DNA of 64,000 nt from Bifidobacterium platyrrhinorum. Lineage in GTDB: Bacteria > Actinomycetota > Actinomycetes > Actinomycetales > Bifidobacteriaceae. The position numbers were made by a program, and so were the translations under genes. This document shows, in pieces, positions 1 to 10,015 of the stretch (its first letter is position 1; every line of letters begins with the position of its first letter). The stretch is taken from positions 1-64,000 of the forward strand of contig NZ_WHZV01000005.1 of the NCBI RefSeq assembly GCF_010667645.1, in the 5' to 3' direction. A model generated the notes under the pieces. The model saw nothing but the letters and a program-made list of their open reading frames with translations. It did not search any database and was not told the origin of the DNA.

Positions 1-458
1 GTGATGAGCACGTCGGGCGCGGGGATGCGTGAGAACAGCGCCGTGTACGCGGCCTTCGACTCGTGCTCGCACCACTGGAGGCCCAGCACCTCGCCGGTCC
101 CGCCGTCGATCGCGATGATCAGGCACCAATCATGGTTCATGTACGTGCCGTCCGCCATCACCGTGTGATGCCTCACCGCGCACGGCGGAATCACGGGTCG
201 GATGTTCCAGCACCATTGGATGCGTTTGCGGAACGCGCGCGGCCCCGGACCCATGTCACCCTGCGTCCTGCCGGAAAGCAGCCAGTCGAGGAAGGCCCGC
301 AGGTCGGCGTCATGCTTCCTGTCCGTCCTGGGCGCGGTGGCCCCCAGTGAGCAATCCACGCACTTCCAGCGTTGGGAGCCGGCGGCCGTCCTCCCGTTCT
401 TCCTCATCGGTTTTCCGCATACCGGGCACAGCCGGTCCCTCTTCGACTTCGTCCTCAT
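1..458 (-). CDS. IS1249-type transposase, N-terminal part (runs off the window)
   Basis: Reads leftward from ATG at 458 and is still open at base 1, so about 152 N-terminal residues are present. It starts with a four-cysteine zinc ribbon (CPVC at residues 11-14, CVDC at 33-36), then a basic linker, then the start of an RNase H-like core at MADGTYM (D103), where the first acidic residue of a DDE/MULE transposase is expected. Ribbon plus MULE core is the layout of IS1249-type elements of the IS256/mutator superfamily, frequent in bifidobacteria and corynebacteria. The element sits directly at the trailer end of the CRISPR array. Whether the copy is intact cannot be seen here. Confidence 0.8.
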   Translation of the reverse strand, partial: MRTKSKRDRLCPVCGKPMRKNGRTAAGSQRWKCVDCSLGATAPRTDRKHDADLRAFLDWLLSGRTQGDMGPGPRAFRKRIQWCWNIRPVIPPCAVRHHTVMADGTYMNHDWCLIIAIDGGTGEVLGLQWCEHESKAAYTALFSRIPAPDVLI

Positions 459-498
459 GCACCCATCGAACAGGCACCGGACGGCCGGACCGGCGGTC

Positions 499-520
499 TT
501 TAACACGACATCGTGTTAAA
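499..520. repeat. 10-bp inverted repeat upstream of the transposase
   Basis: TTTAACACGA and TCGTGTTAAA form perfect 10-bp arms around CA. It lies about 40 bp upstream of the transposase start and about 60 bp before the first CRISPR repeat, so it is probably inside the element's left noncoding end, as part of its promoter or terminal inverted repeat. The exact element boundary (somewhere near 520-580) cannot be fixed without the other end. Confidence 0.45.
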
Positions 521-580
521 ACCACCCCGACACGCCTACTGCCACAAGGCCAAACCCCAGTCATAAACACCACGTTTGGT

Positions 581-3435
581 TCCTATAGCCCCGCGTAGGC
601 GGGGAGCACTTTACATTTTTATCACCATGCTTCGCGGAAGCGGGATCATCCCCGCGTAGGCGGGGAGCACATGGTGAAGGTCTCTCGTTGCCTTGGCGTG
701 ACGGGATCATCCCCGCGTAGGCGGGGAGCACGATCGCATCGACTCGCAGTCGTCGAAGAGCGCGGGATCATCCCCGCGTAGGCGGGGAGCACCACGTGAG
801 CGACATCATCCAGTCGGAGAAGTGGGAATCATCCCCGCGTAGGCGGGGAGCACTTGTTGGCTTCGGCCGGCCCGTACGACAGGAGGGAATCATCCCCGCG
901 TAGGCGGGGAGCACCCTACCGCTGCGCTGATGACGTTCACGATGCCGGAATCATCCCCGCGTAGGCGGGGAGCACTCTACCGGAATCCAATTGTAGACGA
1001 CCCCATTGGAATCATCCCCGCGTAGGCGGGGAGCACGACTACACGCCCGACGACATCGTCCACTGCAAGGAATCATCCCCGCGTAGGCGGGGAGCACCTT
1101 CGTCCGGAGGCGATGAGCCAGCTGCCGGCGGAATCATCCCCGCGTAGGCGGGGAGCACGGGATGAGCCTGGCGATGGTGAGTTCGAAGTCGGAATCATCC
1201 CCGCGTAGGCGGGGAGCACGACGCGAAGTATGGTCGTTCGTTCCTGAACGCGGAATCATCCCCGCGTAGGCGGGGAGCACCTAACCCCTGTGAAGCTGAA
1301 CGCGCACGACGTGGAATCATCCCCGCGTAGGCGGGGAGCACCCGGCCTCGACGTGCCCGTCGAGGAAATTGTCGGAATCATCCCCGCGTAGGCGGGGAGC
1401 ACTGTTCGACCGCGCTGTTGGTCTCGCCCTTGACGGAATCATCCCCGCGTAGGCGGGGAGCACGAGGCGAGGTCGGCGCCGAGCCCGATGAGCTCGGAAT
1501 CATCCCCGCGTAGGCGGGGAGCACTGATGGCCGCGACGGCGCCGATGACGCCGACGAGCGGGGTGAGCCACGACGAGGAATCATCCCCGCGTAGGCGGGG
1601 AGCACTTATTCGTTCGCGACGGCGAGGACCGCGAACGGGAATCATCCCCGCGTAGGCGGGGAGCACGCGCCGTTCGGCCTTGTGTCCTTCGCGCTTATGG
1701 AATCATCCCCGCGTAGGCGGGGAGCACTCGACGTGCCCTTGATGACGACCAGGCTGCATGGAATCATCCCCGCGTAGGCGGGGAGCACCCATCCGCGCCG
1801 GCGATGCAACCTTGTCCATCGGAATCATCCCCGCGTAGGCGGGGAGCACTAGACGGTGCGACGCCCGTCGTCGTCCTCCACGAATCATCCCCGCGTAGGC
1901 GGGGAGCACTTTCCGCGCCCTGCTCGTACTGTCTGGTATCGAGAATCATCCCCGCGTAGGCGGGGAGCACGAACTGCCCAGCCTCGACATGAGCCCCTAC
2001 TGGGAATCATCCCCGCGTAGGCGGGGAGCACGCCGCGTCCAAGTCAGCCCATGCGAGGATTGCAGAATCATCCCCGCGTAGGCGGGGAGCACAGGCGCTC
2101 GGTCATGGTAGGCTAGACACTGACGGAATCATCCCCGCGTAGGCGGGGAGCACCACCTGTGTCATACTGTCTCCTTACTTCAAATGGGAATCATCCCCGC
2201 GTAGGCGGGGAGCACCTGCCTTCGGTCAGGGTGATTGTCCATAGGCGGGAATCATCCCCGCGTAGGCGGGGAGCACTCATGGACGCAATGGACGACGGTC
2301 AGAAGGAGCGAATCATCCCCGCGTAGGCGGGGAGCACTATCGCCGTTGGACAGTCCACCGACGACGACGAGAATCATCCCCGCGTAGGCGGGGAGCACGC
2401 GAAGTTCGACGCCCGACCGTTCCTCGTCGGGGAATCATCCCCGCGTAGGCGGGGAGCACGCCGTTGAGTTGGTTCTGTTTATCTCCGGCTGGGAATCATC
2501 CCCGCGTAGGCGGGGAGCACATCGGGCCGAGACCGCGCAGGCGGCCGGGCACGGAATCATCCCCGCGTAGGCGGGGAGCACGCTGACGGTCTGGGTTGGC
2601 ACAGCGGGTTCGGGGAATCATCCCCGCGTAGGCGGGGAGCACCACGAGGCCGTGGCCGCGGCTTGGGACAGGTCGGAATCATCCCCGCGTAGGCGGGGAG
2701 CACGTCCAGGGCGACATGGTCACCCTCGACGAGGCGGAATCATCCCCGCGTAGGCGGGGAGCACCGCCCCCAACTGCTCACCATCATCGGCAGCCGGGAA
2801 TCATCCCCGCGTAGGCGGGGAGCACGCTGGCGAGTATTTGGACGTTGCACCATCCAAGGAATCATCCCCGCGTAGGCGGGGAGCACTCCGAACACGGTTT
2901 CCACGCCGCCCACGGACTGGAATCATCCCCGCGTAGGCGGGGAGCACCTTACCGCCGGCGTCAATGCTTTCGTCGACGCGGAATCATCCCCGCGTAGGCG
3001 GGGAGCACCTCACGAGGCTTGCGGCGAAGCTCGTGACCTGGGAATCATCCCCGCGTAGGCGGGGAGCACGATGATGTAGCCCTGCGTGCCGGCGGTCAGC
3101 TGGAATCATCCCCGCGTAGGCGGGGAGCACCGCTGTAGTCGCTTAGTCCTACTGCCGCTTAGGGAATCATCCCCGCGTAGGCGGGGAGCACACCACGGCG
3201 ATGTCGGCGCCGGCGTGCAAGGCGGAATCATCCCCGCGTAGGCGGGGAGCACCCTGGGGTGGGGCTTAGATGGTGGTGAGCCACGGAATCATCCCCGCGT
3301 AGGCGGGGAGCACCTGGTTGTCGGTCAACCGGTCCGCCATCAACAGGAATCATCCCCGCGTAGGCGGGGAGCACCCGGACACGACCCAATCCAACCGGCT
3401 TGTTTCGGAATCATCCCCGCGTAGGCGGGGAGCAC
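581..3435 (-). CRISPR. Type I-E CRISPR array, 47 repeats and 46 spacers
   Basis: Repeats of 29 nt end at 609, 670, 731 and so on to 3435. On the minus strand each reads GTGCTCCCCGC, CTAC, GCGGGGATGATTCC: a 7-bp hairpin (TCCCCGC/GCGGGGA) with the GATGATTCC tail typical of type I-E. Orientation is therefore leftward, with the leader to the right of 3435. The leftmost repeat (581-609) has lost the last eight bases of the consensus, as expected for a trailer repeat, and the next three differ at one position (ggatcat instead of gaatcat). Spacers are 32 nt, except one of 31 (1850-1880), one of 33 (2154-2186) and one of 52 (1525-1576). The base bordering the spacer (first on + strand) varies, as expected for the PAM-derived repeat base. 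No spacer is visibly duplicated. No cas gene flanks the array inside the window. Confidence 0.98.
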
Positions 3436-3551
3436 ACTTGAAAATCCCTTATATACCAATGATATGGTACATGGCTTGCGGATTTTTCATTCGGTTTCGG
3501 CGCGCCTGGAGCTGCGGGAGGCTCTCCGGGAAACCTCACCTCATATGCAAC
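3436..3551 (-). promoter_or_regulatory. CRISPR leader
   Basis: The AT-rich stretch directly right of the last intact repeat, on the side where new spacers should enter. On the minus strand it contains TATATAAGG about 10 nt before the first repeat, a plausible -10, and an imperfect palindrome TACCA..TGGTA (3451-3466) that could be a protein-binding site. The assignment rests on repeat orientation and on the degenerate repeat at the opposite end. Confidence 0.65.
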
Positions 3552-3593
3552 GGGGTCTCCCGACACCGGTTTTACATAGTGTCGGGAGACCCC
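3552..3593. terminator. Perfect 15-bp hairpin between CRISPR leader and gltD
   Basis: GGGGTCTCCCGACAC and GTGTCGGGAGACCCC form a perfect 15-bp stem with a 12-nt loop containing TTTT. It lies 81 bp beyond the gltD stop and most likely terminates the gltBD transcript before it enters the CRISPR leader. There is no long T-run on either side, so terminator function is inferred from stem strength and position. Confidence 0.7.
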
Positions 3594-3674
3594 GAAACGA
3601 CTCAGCCTCCAAGCAGATGTTCACCGTCGACGCAACGGACGAATTCCTCTTATCCGGCCAATATCAGTCAAGCA

Positions 3675-5213
3675 TCAACGCGGCAGCATCATCGGACGCG
3701 TGCTCGCCTTGATTGGCGCCGGCAGCTCGCTGGTGTGCTCGCTGGACAGGTACTCGTCGACGGCGGCCGCGCAGGAGCGGCCTTCGGCGATGGCCCACAC
3801 GACGAGGCTCTGGCCTCGGCCGGCGTCGCCGCACACGAACACGCCGTCCTGCGAGGTGGCGAACTTGTCGTTGCGGGCGATGTTGCCGCGCTTGTCGAGT
3901 TCGACGGGCAGCTGGTCGACGATGGTCGTGGTGTCCGGGTGGAGGAAGCCCACGGAGATGAGCACCAGGTCGGCGGGCAGCACACGTTCGGTGCCGGGCT
4001 GGCGGGTGAACGGGCCGTTCTCGCCGGGCGCGACGGACACGACCTTGAGGCCGGTCACATGGCCGTGCTCGTCCGCCACGAAGCCTTCCGCAGTGGTGGA
4101 GTTCTCGATGTGGATACGCTCCTGCTCCTCGTCGGAACCGATGAAGTTCACCGAATCCGTGGAGTACAGGTACTCGCCGCCCTCGGCCATCGACGTGGTC
4201 TTCTGGTAGAGACGGGCGAACGTCGGCCACGGCTGGTTGTCGGGACGTGTCGAAGGCTCCTTCGGCATGATCTGCAGCACGGTGACGTCCTTCGCGCCCT
4301 GGCGGATGGACGTGCCGAGGCAGTCGGAGCCGGTGTCGCCGCCGCCGATGACGATGACGTGCTTGTCCTTGGCGGTGATGTCGTGTTCGAGCGGGGCGCC
4401 GTAGATGCGACGGGTCGCGTCGGGCAGGAAGTCCATCGCGAAGTGGATGCCGTCGAGCTCACGGCCGGGGATCTTCATGTCGCGCGGCACGCGGGAGCCG
4501 ATGGCGACCACGACCGCATCGTACCGGTCGCGCAGGTCGTCCCAGCTGATGTCCTTGCCGATCTCCACGCCGGTCTCGAAGCGGGTGCCTTCGGCCTCCA
4601 TCTGCTTGACGCGTCGGTCGAGCAGCGTCTTCTCGAGCTTGAAGTTCGGGATGCCGTAGCGCATGAGGCCGCCCAGCGCGTCGTCCTTCTCGTAGACGAC
4701 GACGGTGTGGCCGGCACGGGTGAGCTGCTGCGCGGCGGACAGACCGGCGGGGCCGGAGCCGACGACGGCGACGGTCTGGTCGGTGAGTCGCTGCGGAGGC
4801 ATCGGCTTGACGTAGTCGAGATCCCATGCCTGGTCGATGATCGTGCACTCGTCGTTCTTGATCATCGTCGGCGGCTGGTGGATGCCGAGCACGCACGCCT
4901 GCTCGCACAGGGCCGGGCAGATGCGTCCGGTCACTTCGGGGAAGTTGTTGGTCAGGCTCAGACGCTGGTAGGCGTCCTCCCACTGCTCCTGGCGGACCAG
5001 ATCGTTGAATTCGGGGATGAGGTTGCCCAGCGGGCAGCCGGTCATGCAGAACGGGGTGCCGCAATCCATGCAGCGGGCCGCCTGTTCGGTGGTCCATGAC
5101 TGCAGACCGGATTCGGCGTGCACGTCGAACCAGTCCTTGATGCGCTGCTCGACCGGACGCTCGGCCAGCTCGCGGCGGGTGCGGACTTTCAGGAATCCTC
5201 TCGGGTCGCCCAT
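3675..5213 (-). CDS. gltD: Glutamate synthase (NADPH) small subunit
   Basis: 512 residues, the usual length for GltD. It passes electrons from NADPH through FAD and [4Fe-4S] clusters to the GltB subunit, which makes glutamate from glutamine and 2-oxoglutarate in ammonium assimilation. N-terminal cluster cysteines are clear (CMDCGTPFCMTGC, C48/C51/C56/C60; then ICPALCEQAC near 105). An FAD-binding GxGxxG follows (VAVVGSGPAGLSAA) and a second dinucleotide-binding motif (VIVIGGGDTGSDC) lies near residue 300. The ATG at 5213 is 2 nt after the gltB stop, so the two are one operon and probably translationally coupled. The gene is followed by the hairpin at 3552-3593. Confidence 0.97.
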   Translation of the reverse strand: MGDPRGFLKVRTRRELAERPVEQRIKDWFDVHAESGLQSWTTEQAARCMDCGTPFCMTGCPLGNLIPEFNDLVRQEQWEDAYQRLSLTNNFPEVTGRICPALCEQACVLGIHQPPTMIKNDECTIIDQAWDLDYVKPMPPQRLTDQTVAVVGSGPAGLSAAQQLTRAGHTVVVYEKDDALGGLMRYGIPNFKLEKTLLDRRVKQMEAEGTRFETGVEIGKDISWDDLRDRYDAVVVAIGSRVPRDMKIPGRELDGIHFAMDFLPDATRRIYGAPLEHDITAKDKHVIVIGGGDTGSDCLGTSIRQGAKDVTVLQIMPKEPSTRPDNQPWPTFARLYQKTTSMAEGGEYLYSTDSVNFIGSDEEQERIHIENSTTAEGFVADEHGHVTGLKVVSVAPGENGPFTRQPGTERVLPADLVLISVGFLHPDTTTIVDQLPVELDKRGNIARNDKFATSQDGVFVCGDAGRGQSLVVWAIAEGRSCAAAVDEYLSSEHTSELPAPIKASTRPMMLPR

Positions 5214-5215
5214 GT

Positions 5216-8200
5216 TCAGCGCGCTCCTTCCATGACGTGCTCGTACACCTGCTCCCAGGCGCCGGGCGTATTGAAATCGATGTGTGCGGCTTCCGCGTCG
5301 GCCATGGCCTTCTCCATGGCGATGAAGTGCTTCGGCACGACGTGCGTGAAGCGCTTGGCGTTCTCGTCCCAGTTCTCGAGCAGCGAGGCCGCGAACTCGG
5401 AGCCGGTCTCCTCGGCATGCTTCTTGACGAGCGCGCGCACGAGGTCGGAGGTCTCCGCGTCGAGCGGCTCGAACAGCAGCGCGCCGGACTCGACGCCCTC
5501 CGGGTTGACCTGCTTCATGTCGAGGTCGAGCACGTACGTGTTGCCGCCGGAGAAGCCGGCGCCGAAGTTGCGGCCGGTGGGTCCGAGCACGACGACGGTG
5601 CCGCCGGTCATGTACTCGCAGCCGTGGTCGCCGACTCCCTCGACCACGAAGGTCGCGCCGGAGTTGCGCACGGCGAAGCGTTCGCCGGCGCGGCCCGCGA
5701 CGAACATCTCGCCGGAGGTGGCGCCGAAGCCGGTCACGTTGCCCGCGATCACGTTCTCGTGTCGGTCGAAGGTGACGCCGTCCTCGGCGCGGACGATGAG
5801 GCGTCCGCCGGACAGGCCCTTGCCGGCGTAGTCGTTGACCTCGCCGTACACGCGGATGGTCTCGCCGCGCGGGATGAACGCGCCGATGGACTGGCCGCCG
5901 GAACCGTGCAGGGTCATGTCGATGGTGTCGTCGGGCAGGCCGGCGGCGCCGTAACGGCGGGTGATCTCGTAGCCGACCATCGTGCCGACGGTGCGGTTGA
6001 CGTTGCGGATCGGCACGTCGATGCGCACCGGTTCCTTCTCCTCCAACGCCGGCCGGGCGAGTTCGATGAGGCGGTTGTCGAGCGCCTTCTCGAGCTCGTG
6101 GTTCTGCGGCTCGGTGTTGTGCAGGATGGTGCCGGGCACCGGGCCGGCCTGCTTGAGCACGTTGGACAGGTCGATGCCGTCCGCCTTCCAGCGCTTGATG
6201 GCCTCGTCCTGGTCGAGGCACTCGACGTGGCCGACGGCCTCCTCGAGCGTGCGGAAGCCGAGCTGGGCGAGGATCTCGCGCACCTCCTCGGCGATGAACA
6301 TGAAGAAGTTGACCACGTGCTCGGGCTTGCCACGGAAGCGGGCGCGCAGCTCCGGATCCTGGGTGGCGATGCCCTGCGGGCAGGTGTTCTTCTGGCAGGC
6401 GCGCATCATGACGCAGCCTTCGACGATCAGCGCCGCGGTGGCGAAGCCGAATTCCTCGGCGCCGAGCAGGGCGGCGATGACGACGTCGCGGCCGGTCTTG
6501 AGCTCGCCGTCGCACTGGACGACGATGCGGGAGCGCAGGCCGTTGAGGATCAGCGTCTGCTGCGTCTCGGACAGACCGATCTCCCACGGGGTGCCCGCGT
6601 GGCGGATCGCGTTGAGCGGGGCCGCGCCGGTGCCGCCGTCATAGCCGGAGATGAGCACCACGTCGGCATGGCACTTGGCCACGCCGGCGGCGATGGTGCC
6701 GACGCCGAACTCGGAGACGAGCTTGACGTGGACGCGGGCCTTCGGGTTCGCCATCTTCGCATCGTTGATCAGCTGCTTGAGATCCTCGATGGAGTAGATG
6801 TCGTGGTGCGGCGGCGGGGAGATGAGCTCCACGCCCGGCGTCGCGTGACGCACGGTGGCGATCCACGGCGGGACCTTCGCTCCCGGCAGGTGGCCGCCCT
6901 CGCCAGGCTTGGCGCCCTGGGCGAGCTTGATCTGCAGGTCGGTGGCGTGCACGAGGTAGTCGGAGGTGACGCCGAAGCGCGCGGAGGCGATCTGCTTGAT
7001 GCGGCTGTAGCGCAGCGGATCCTCGATGCGGTCGTCGGATTCGCCGCCCTCACCGGAGTTGGAGCGTGCGCCGATCTTGTTCATGGCGATGGCGAGCGTC
7101 TCGTGCGCCTCCTGGGAGATGGAGCCATAGCTCATCGCGCCGGTGGAGAAACGCTTGACGATCTCGCTGGCCGGCTCGACCTCGGAGATGTCGATCGGCT
7201 TGCGGTTGTGGTTGAACTTCATCAGGCCGCGCAGCGTCATCAGACGGTTGGAGGTGTCGTCGATGTGGTGCGTGTACTTCTTGAACATGCCGTAATCGCC
7301 GCGCTGGGTGGACTGCTGCAGCAGGAAGATGGCCTCCGGGTCGTTGAGGTGGTCCTCGCCGGTGCGGCGCCACTTGTACAGACCGCCGGTGCGCAGGTTG
7401 CGGTGCGGGGATGCGGTCCACTGGTTCGGGTAGGCGACGCGGTGGCGGGAGGCGACTTCCTCGGCGATCTCGTCGAGGCCGACTCCGCCCACGCGGGTGG
7501 TGGTGCCGGTGAAGTACTCGTCGACGACATCCTGGCTCAGGCCCACAGCCTCGAACAGCTGGGCGCCGCGGTAGCTCATGATGGTGGAGACGCCCATCTT
7601 CGCCATGATCTTGAGCACGCCGATGGACAGGGCCTTGGTGAGGTTCTTCACGGCGGTGGCCGGGTCGACCTTCACGTAGCCTTCGCGCGACAGGTTCTCG
7701 ACGGATTCGAACGCGAGGTACGGGTTCACGCAGGCCGCGCCGTAGGCGATGAGCAGCGCCACATGGTGGATCTCGCGCACGTCGCCGGCCTCGACGGCCA
7801 TGGAGATCTGCGTACGGGTGTGACGGCGCAGCAGGTGGTGCTGCACCGCGGAGGTGAGCAGCAGCGACGGGATCGGACCCCACGTGTGGTTGGAATCGCG
7901 GTCGGACAGCACGATGAAGTTGCTGCCGTTCTCGATGGCCTCGTCGATCTCGGCGAAGATCTCGTCCAGACGCTCCTTGAGCGCCGCACCGCCGCCGGCC
8001 ACCTGGTAGAGGCCCTTGACGACGTACGGACGGTAGTAGCCGCCGAGGATGCGCGCCTTGTCGAGGCGCTTGAGCTGCGCCATCTCGTCGGAGTCGATGA
8101 CGGGCAGCGGGATGAGGATCTTCTTCGCATGCAGTTCGGAGTCGGCGAGCAGGTTCGGCTCGGGGCCGATCGCGGATTCAAGGCAGGTGACGATCTCCTC

Positions 8201-9787
8201 GCGCTCCCAGTCGAGCGGCGGGTTGGTCACCTGGGCGAACTTCTGGTGGAAGTAGTCGAAGAGCATGCGCGGACGCTTGGAGAGCGCGGGCAGCGGGGTG
8301 TCGTTGCCCATGGAGCCGAGCGGCTCCTTGCCGGTGTTGGCCATCGGGGTGAGGACGATCTTGAGATCCTCCTCGGTGTAGCCGAAGGCGCGCTGGCGGC
8401 GCTGCACGGACTGGCCGGAGTGGTTGACGTGCTCGCGGGCGGGCAGGTCGCTCATCTCCACGGAATTGCCCTCGACCCACTTGCGGTACGGATGCTGGGC
8501 GGCGAGGGACTTCTTGATCTCCTCGTCCGGGACGATGCGGCCTTCGGCCGTGTCGACCAGGAACATCTTGCCGGGCTCGAGACGGCCCTTGGCGACGATG
8601 TGCTCCTGCTCGGTCTCGGGCAGGACGCCCGCCTCGGAGGCGAGCACAAGGTAGCCGTCGTCGGTGAGCTGCCAGCGGCCGGGGCGGAAGCCGTTGCGGT
8701 CGAGCAGTGCGCCCACCTGGGTGCCGTCGGTGAAGACGATGTCGGCCGGGCCGTCCCACGGCTCGATGAGCGTGTTGTTGTACTCGTAGAACGCCTTGAG
8801 ATCGGGGTCGAGATCGTCGTTCTTCTCCCAGGCCGGCGGCAGCATCATGCAGATGGCGTGCGGCAGGGAGCGGCCGGCGAGGTGCAGCAGTTCGAGGCAC
8901 TCGTCGAAGGTGCCGGAATCGGAGTAGCCGGGCGTGGTGATCGGCAGCAGCGGCTTGAATTCGCCGAGCAGTTCGGAGCTCAGGCGCCCCTCGCGCGCGG
9001 ACAGCCAGTTGCGGTTGCCCTGGATGGTGTTGATCTCGCCGTTGTGGGCGAGCAGGCGGAACGGCTGGGCGAGCGGCCAGCTCGGGAACGTGTTCGTTGA
9101 GAAGCGGGAGTGGACGATGGCGATGGTGGCCTTCATGCGCTCGTCGACCAGATCCGGGAAGAAGTGGGTCAGCTGCATGGTGGTCAGCATGCCCTTGTAC
9201 GTGATGGTCCGGGCGGACAGGGAGGCGAAGTACACGCCCACCTCGTGTTCGACGCGCTTGCGGATGCGGAACGTCCTGCGGTCGAGTTCGATGCCGGCGA
9301 GGCCTCCTTCCGGATCGGCCAGGACGAGCGTCTTGAAGCTCGGCATGGCGGCGAGGGCCTGAAGGCCGAGCCCGTCCGGGTTGGTGGGCACGACGCGCCA
9401 GGCGAGGACCTCGAGGCCCTCCTCGCGGGCGATCTTCGCGATGGCCTGCTCCTGCTGGCCGGAGGTCTCGATGTCTCGGTCGAGGAACGCGATGCCGGCG
9501 GCGTAGTGGCCGGCGGCGGGCAGCTCGGCCGGCACGGTGGCGCGCATGAACTCGTCCGGCATGCTCATCAGGATGCCGGCGCCGTCGCCTGTGTTCTCCT
9601 CGGCGCCGACCGCGCCGCGGTGGTCGAGGTTGACCAGCACCTCGATGGCGTCCTTGACGATCTTGTGTTCGGGGCGCTTGTTGAGCGTGGTGACCATGCC
9701 CACACCGCAGGCGTCATGCTCGTTGGAGGGGTCGTACATTCCATCCGGAGCGTGGACCGTGAGATCAAGCGGGGCTTTGAATGTCAC
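5216..9787 (-). CDS. gltB: Glutamate synthase (NADPH) large subunit
   Basis: About 1523 residues, normal for GltB. It holds an N-terminal class II glutamine amidotransferase domain whose nucleophile is the Cys in EHDACGVG (residue ~27, exposed by removal of a short propeptide), a central domain, an FMN-binding synthase domain with the 3Fe-4S cysteines (ACQKNTCPQGIATQ) and a C-terminal beta-helix (GXGXG-like repeats, e.g. GNVTGFGATSGEMFVAGRAG). I prefer the GTG at 9787 because GAGGTGA lies 6 nt upstream; an in-frame GTG at 9796 would overlap that Shine-Dalgarno. First gene of the gltBD operon. Confidence 0.96.
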   Translation of the reverse strand: MTFKAPLDLTVHAPDGMYDPSNEHDACGVGMVTTLNKRPEHKIVKDAIEVLVNLDHRGAVGAEENTGDGAGILMSMPDEFMRATVPAELPAAGHYAAGIAFLDRDIETSGQQEQAIAKIAREEGLEVLAWRVVPTNPDGLGLQALAAMPSFKTLVLADPEGGLAGIELDRRTFRIRKRVEHEVGVYFASLSARTITYKGMLTTMQLTHFFPDLVDERMKATIAIVHSRFSTNTFPSWPLAQPFRLLAHNGEINTIQGNRNWLSAREGRLSSELLGEFKPLLPITTPGYSDSGTFDECLELLHLAGRSLPHAICMMLPPAWEKNDDLDPDLKAFYEYNNTLIEPWDGPADIVFTDGTQVGALLDRNGFRPGRWQLTDDGYLVLASEAGVLPETEQEHIVAKGRLEPGKMFLVDTAEGRIVPDEEIKKSLAAQHPYRKWVEGNSVEMSDLPAREHVNHSGQSVQRRQRAFGYTEEDLKIVLTPMANTGKEPLGSMGNDTPLPALSKRPRMLFDYFHQKFAQVTNPPLDWEREEIVTCLESAIGPEPNLLADSELHAKKILIPLPVIDSDEMAQLKRLDKARILGGYYRPYVVKGLYQVAGGGAALKERLDEIFAEIDEAIENGSNFIVLSDRDSNHTWGPIPSLLLTSAVQHHLLRRHTRTQISMAVEAGDVREIHHVALLIAYGAACVNPYLAFESVENLSREGYVKVDPATAVKNLTKALSIGVLKIMAKMGVSTIMSYRGAQLFEAVGLSQDVVDEYFTGTTTRVGGVGLDEIAEEVASRHRVAYPNQWTASPHRNLRTGGLYKWRRTGEDHLNDPEAIFLLQQSTQRGDYGMFKKYTHHIDDTSNRLMTLRGLMKFNHNRKPIDISEVEPASEIVKRFSTGAMSYGSISQEAHETLAIAMNKIGARSNSGEGGESDDRIEDPLRYSRIKQIASARFGVTSDYLVHATDLQIKLAQGAKPGEGGHLPGAKVPPWIATVRHATPGVELISPPPHHDIYSIEDLKQLINDAKMANPKARVHVKLVSEFGVGTIAAGVAKCHADVVLISGYDGGTGAAPLNAIRHAGTPWEIGLSETQQTLILNGLRSRIVVQCDGELKTGRDVVIAALLGAEEFGFATAALIVEGCVMMRACQKNTCPQGIATQDPELRARFRGKPEHVVNFFMFIAEEVREILAQLGFRTLEEAVGHVECLDQDEAIKRWKADGIDLSNVLKQAGPVPGTILHNTEPQNHELEKALDNRLIELARPALEEKEPVRIDVPIRNVNRTVGTMVGYEITRRYGAAGLPDDTIDMTLHGSGGQSIGAFIPRGETIRVYGEVNDYAGKGLSGGRLIVRAEDGVTFDRHENVIAGNVTGFGATSGEMFVAGRAGERFAVRNSGATFVVEGVGDHGCEYMTGGTVVVLGPTGRNFGAGFSGGNTYVLDLDMKQVNPEGVESGALLFEPLDAETSDLVRALVKKHAEETGSEFAASLLENWDENAKRFTHVVPKHFIAMEKAMADAEAAHIDFNTPGAWEQVYEHVMEGAR

Positions 9788-9887
9788 CGAAATCACCTCA
9801 ATTGGTATCGGGCGCGCGGAAACGCGCCACTTGGGTCAGTTGCTGTTGACAGCGTAGCGTCGCGTTATGTCCGCGGCGTTTCGCTGT

Positions 9888-9915
9888 CCATATACCGAGT
9901 TGTGAGAAAAGTCAA
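9888..9915 (-). promoter_or_regulatory. Likely gltBD promoter
   Basis: On the minus strand TTGACT (9915-9910) and TATGGA (9893-9888) are separated by 16 nt, about 100 nt upstream of the gltB start. Both hexamers match sigma-70-type consensus at 4-5 positions. No nitrogen-regulator (AmtR or GlnR) box was recognised with confidence. Confidence 0.4.
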
Positions 9916-10015
9916 TACCCAATTTTAGCCATTTCGGCAGACCGGTCCGTCGGATGCGGGTTGACGGTGTGTCACCTGCGTTGACGGGACACCGTCCGAC
10001 CCCGAGGGGCCTTCG

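Noticed and set aside
1378-1970. Short leftward ORFs with repeated 'MLPAYAGMIP' and 'APRLRGDDS' peptides
   Set aside because: They are translations of the CRISPR repeats; the array explains them fully.
3318-5099. 593-codon rightward ORF starting in the last CRISPR repeats
   Set aside because: Runs antisense through gltD and has the Ala/Gly/Arg/His-rich composition of a high-GC shadow frame.
5237-9100. 1287-codon ORF opposite gltB
   Set aside because: Antisense shadow of a clear GltB; no domain or start signal.
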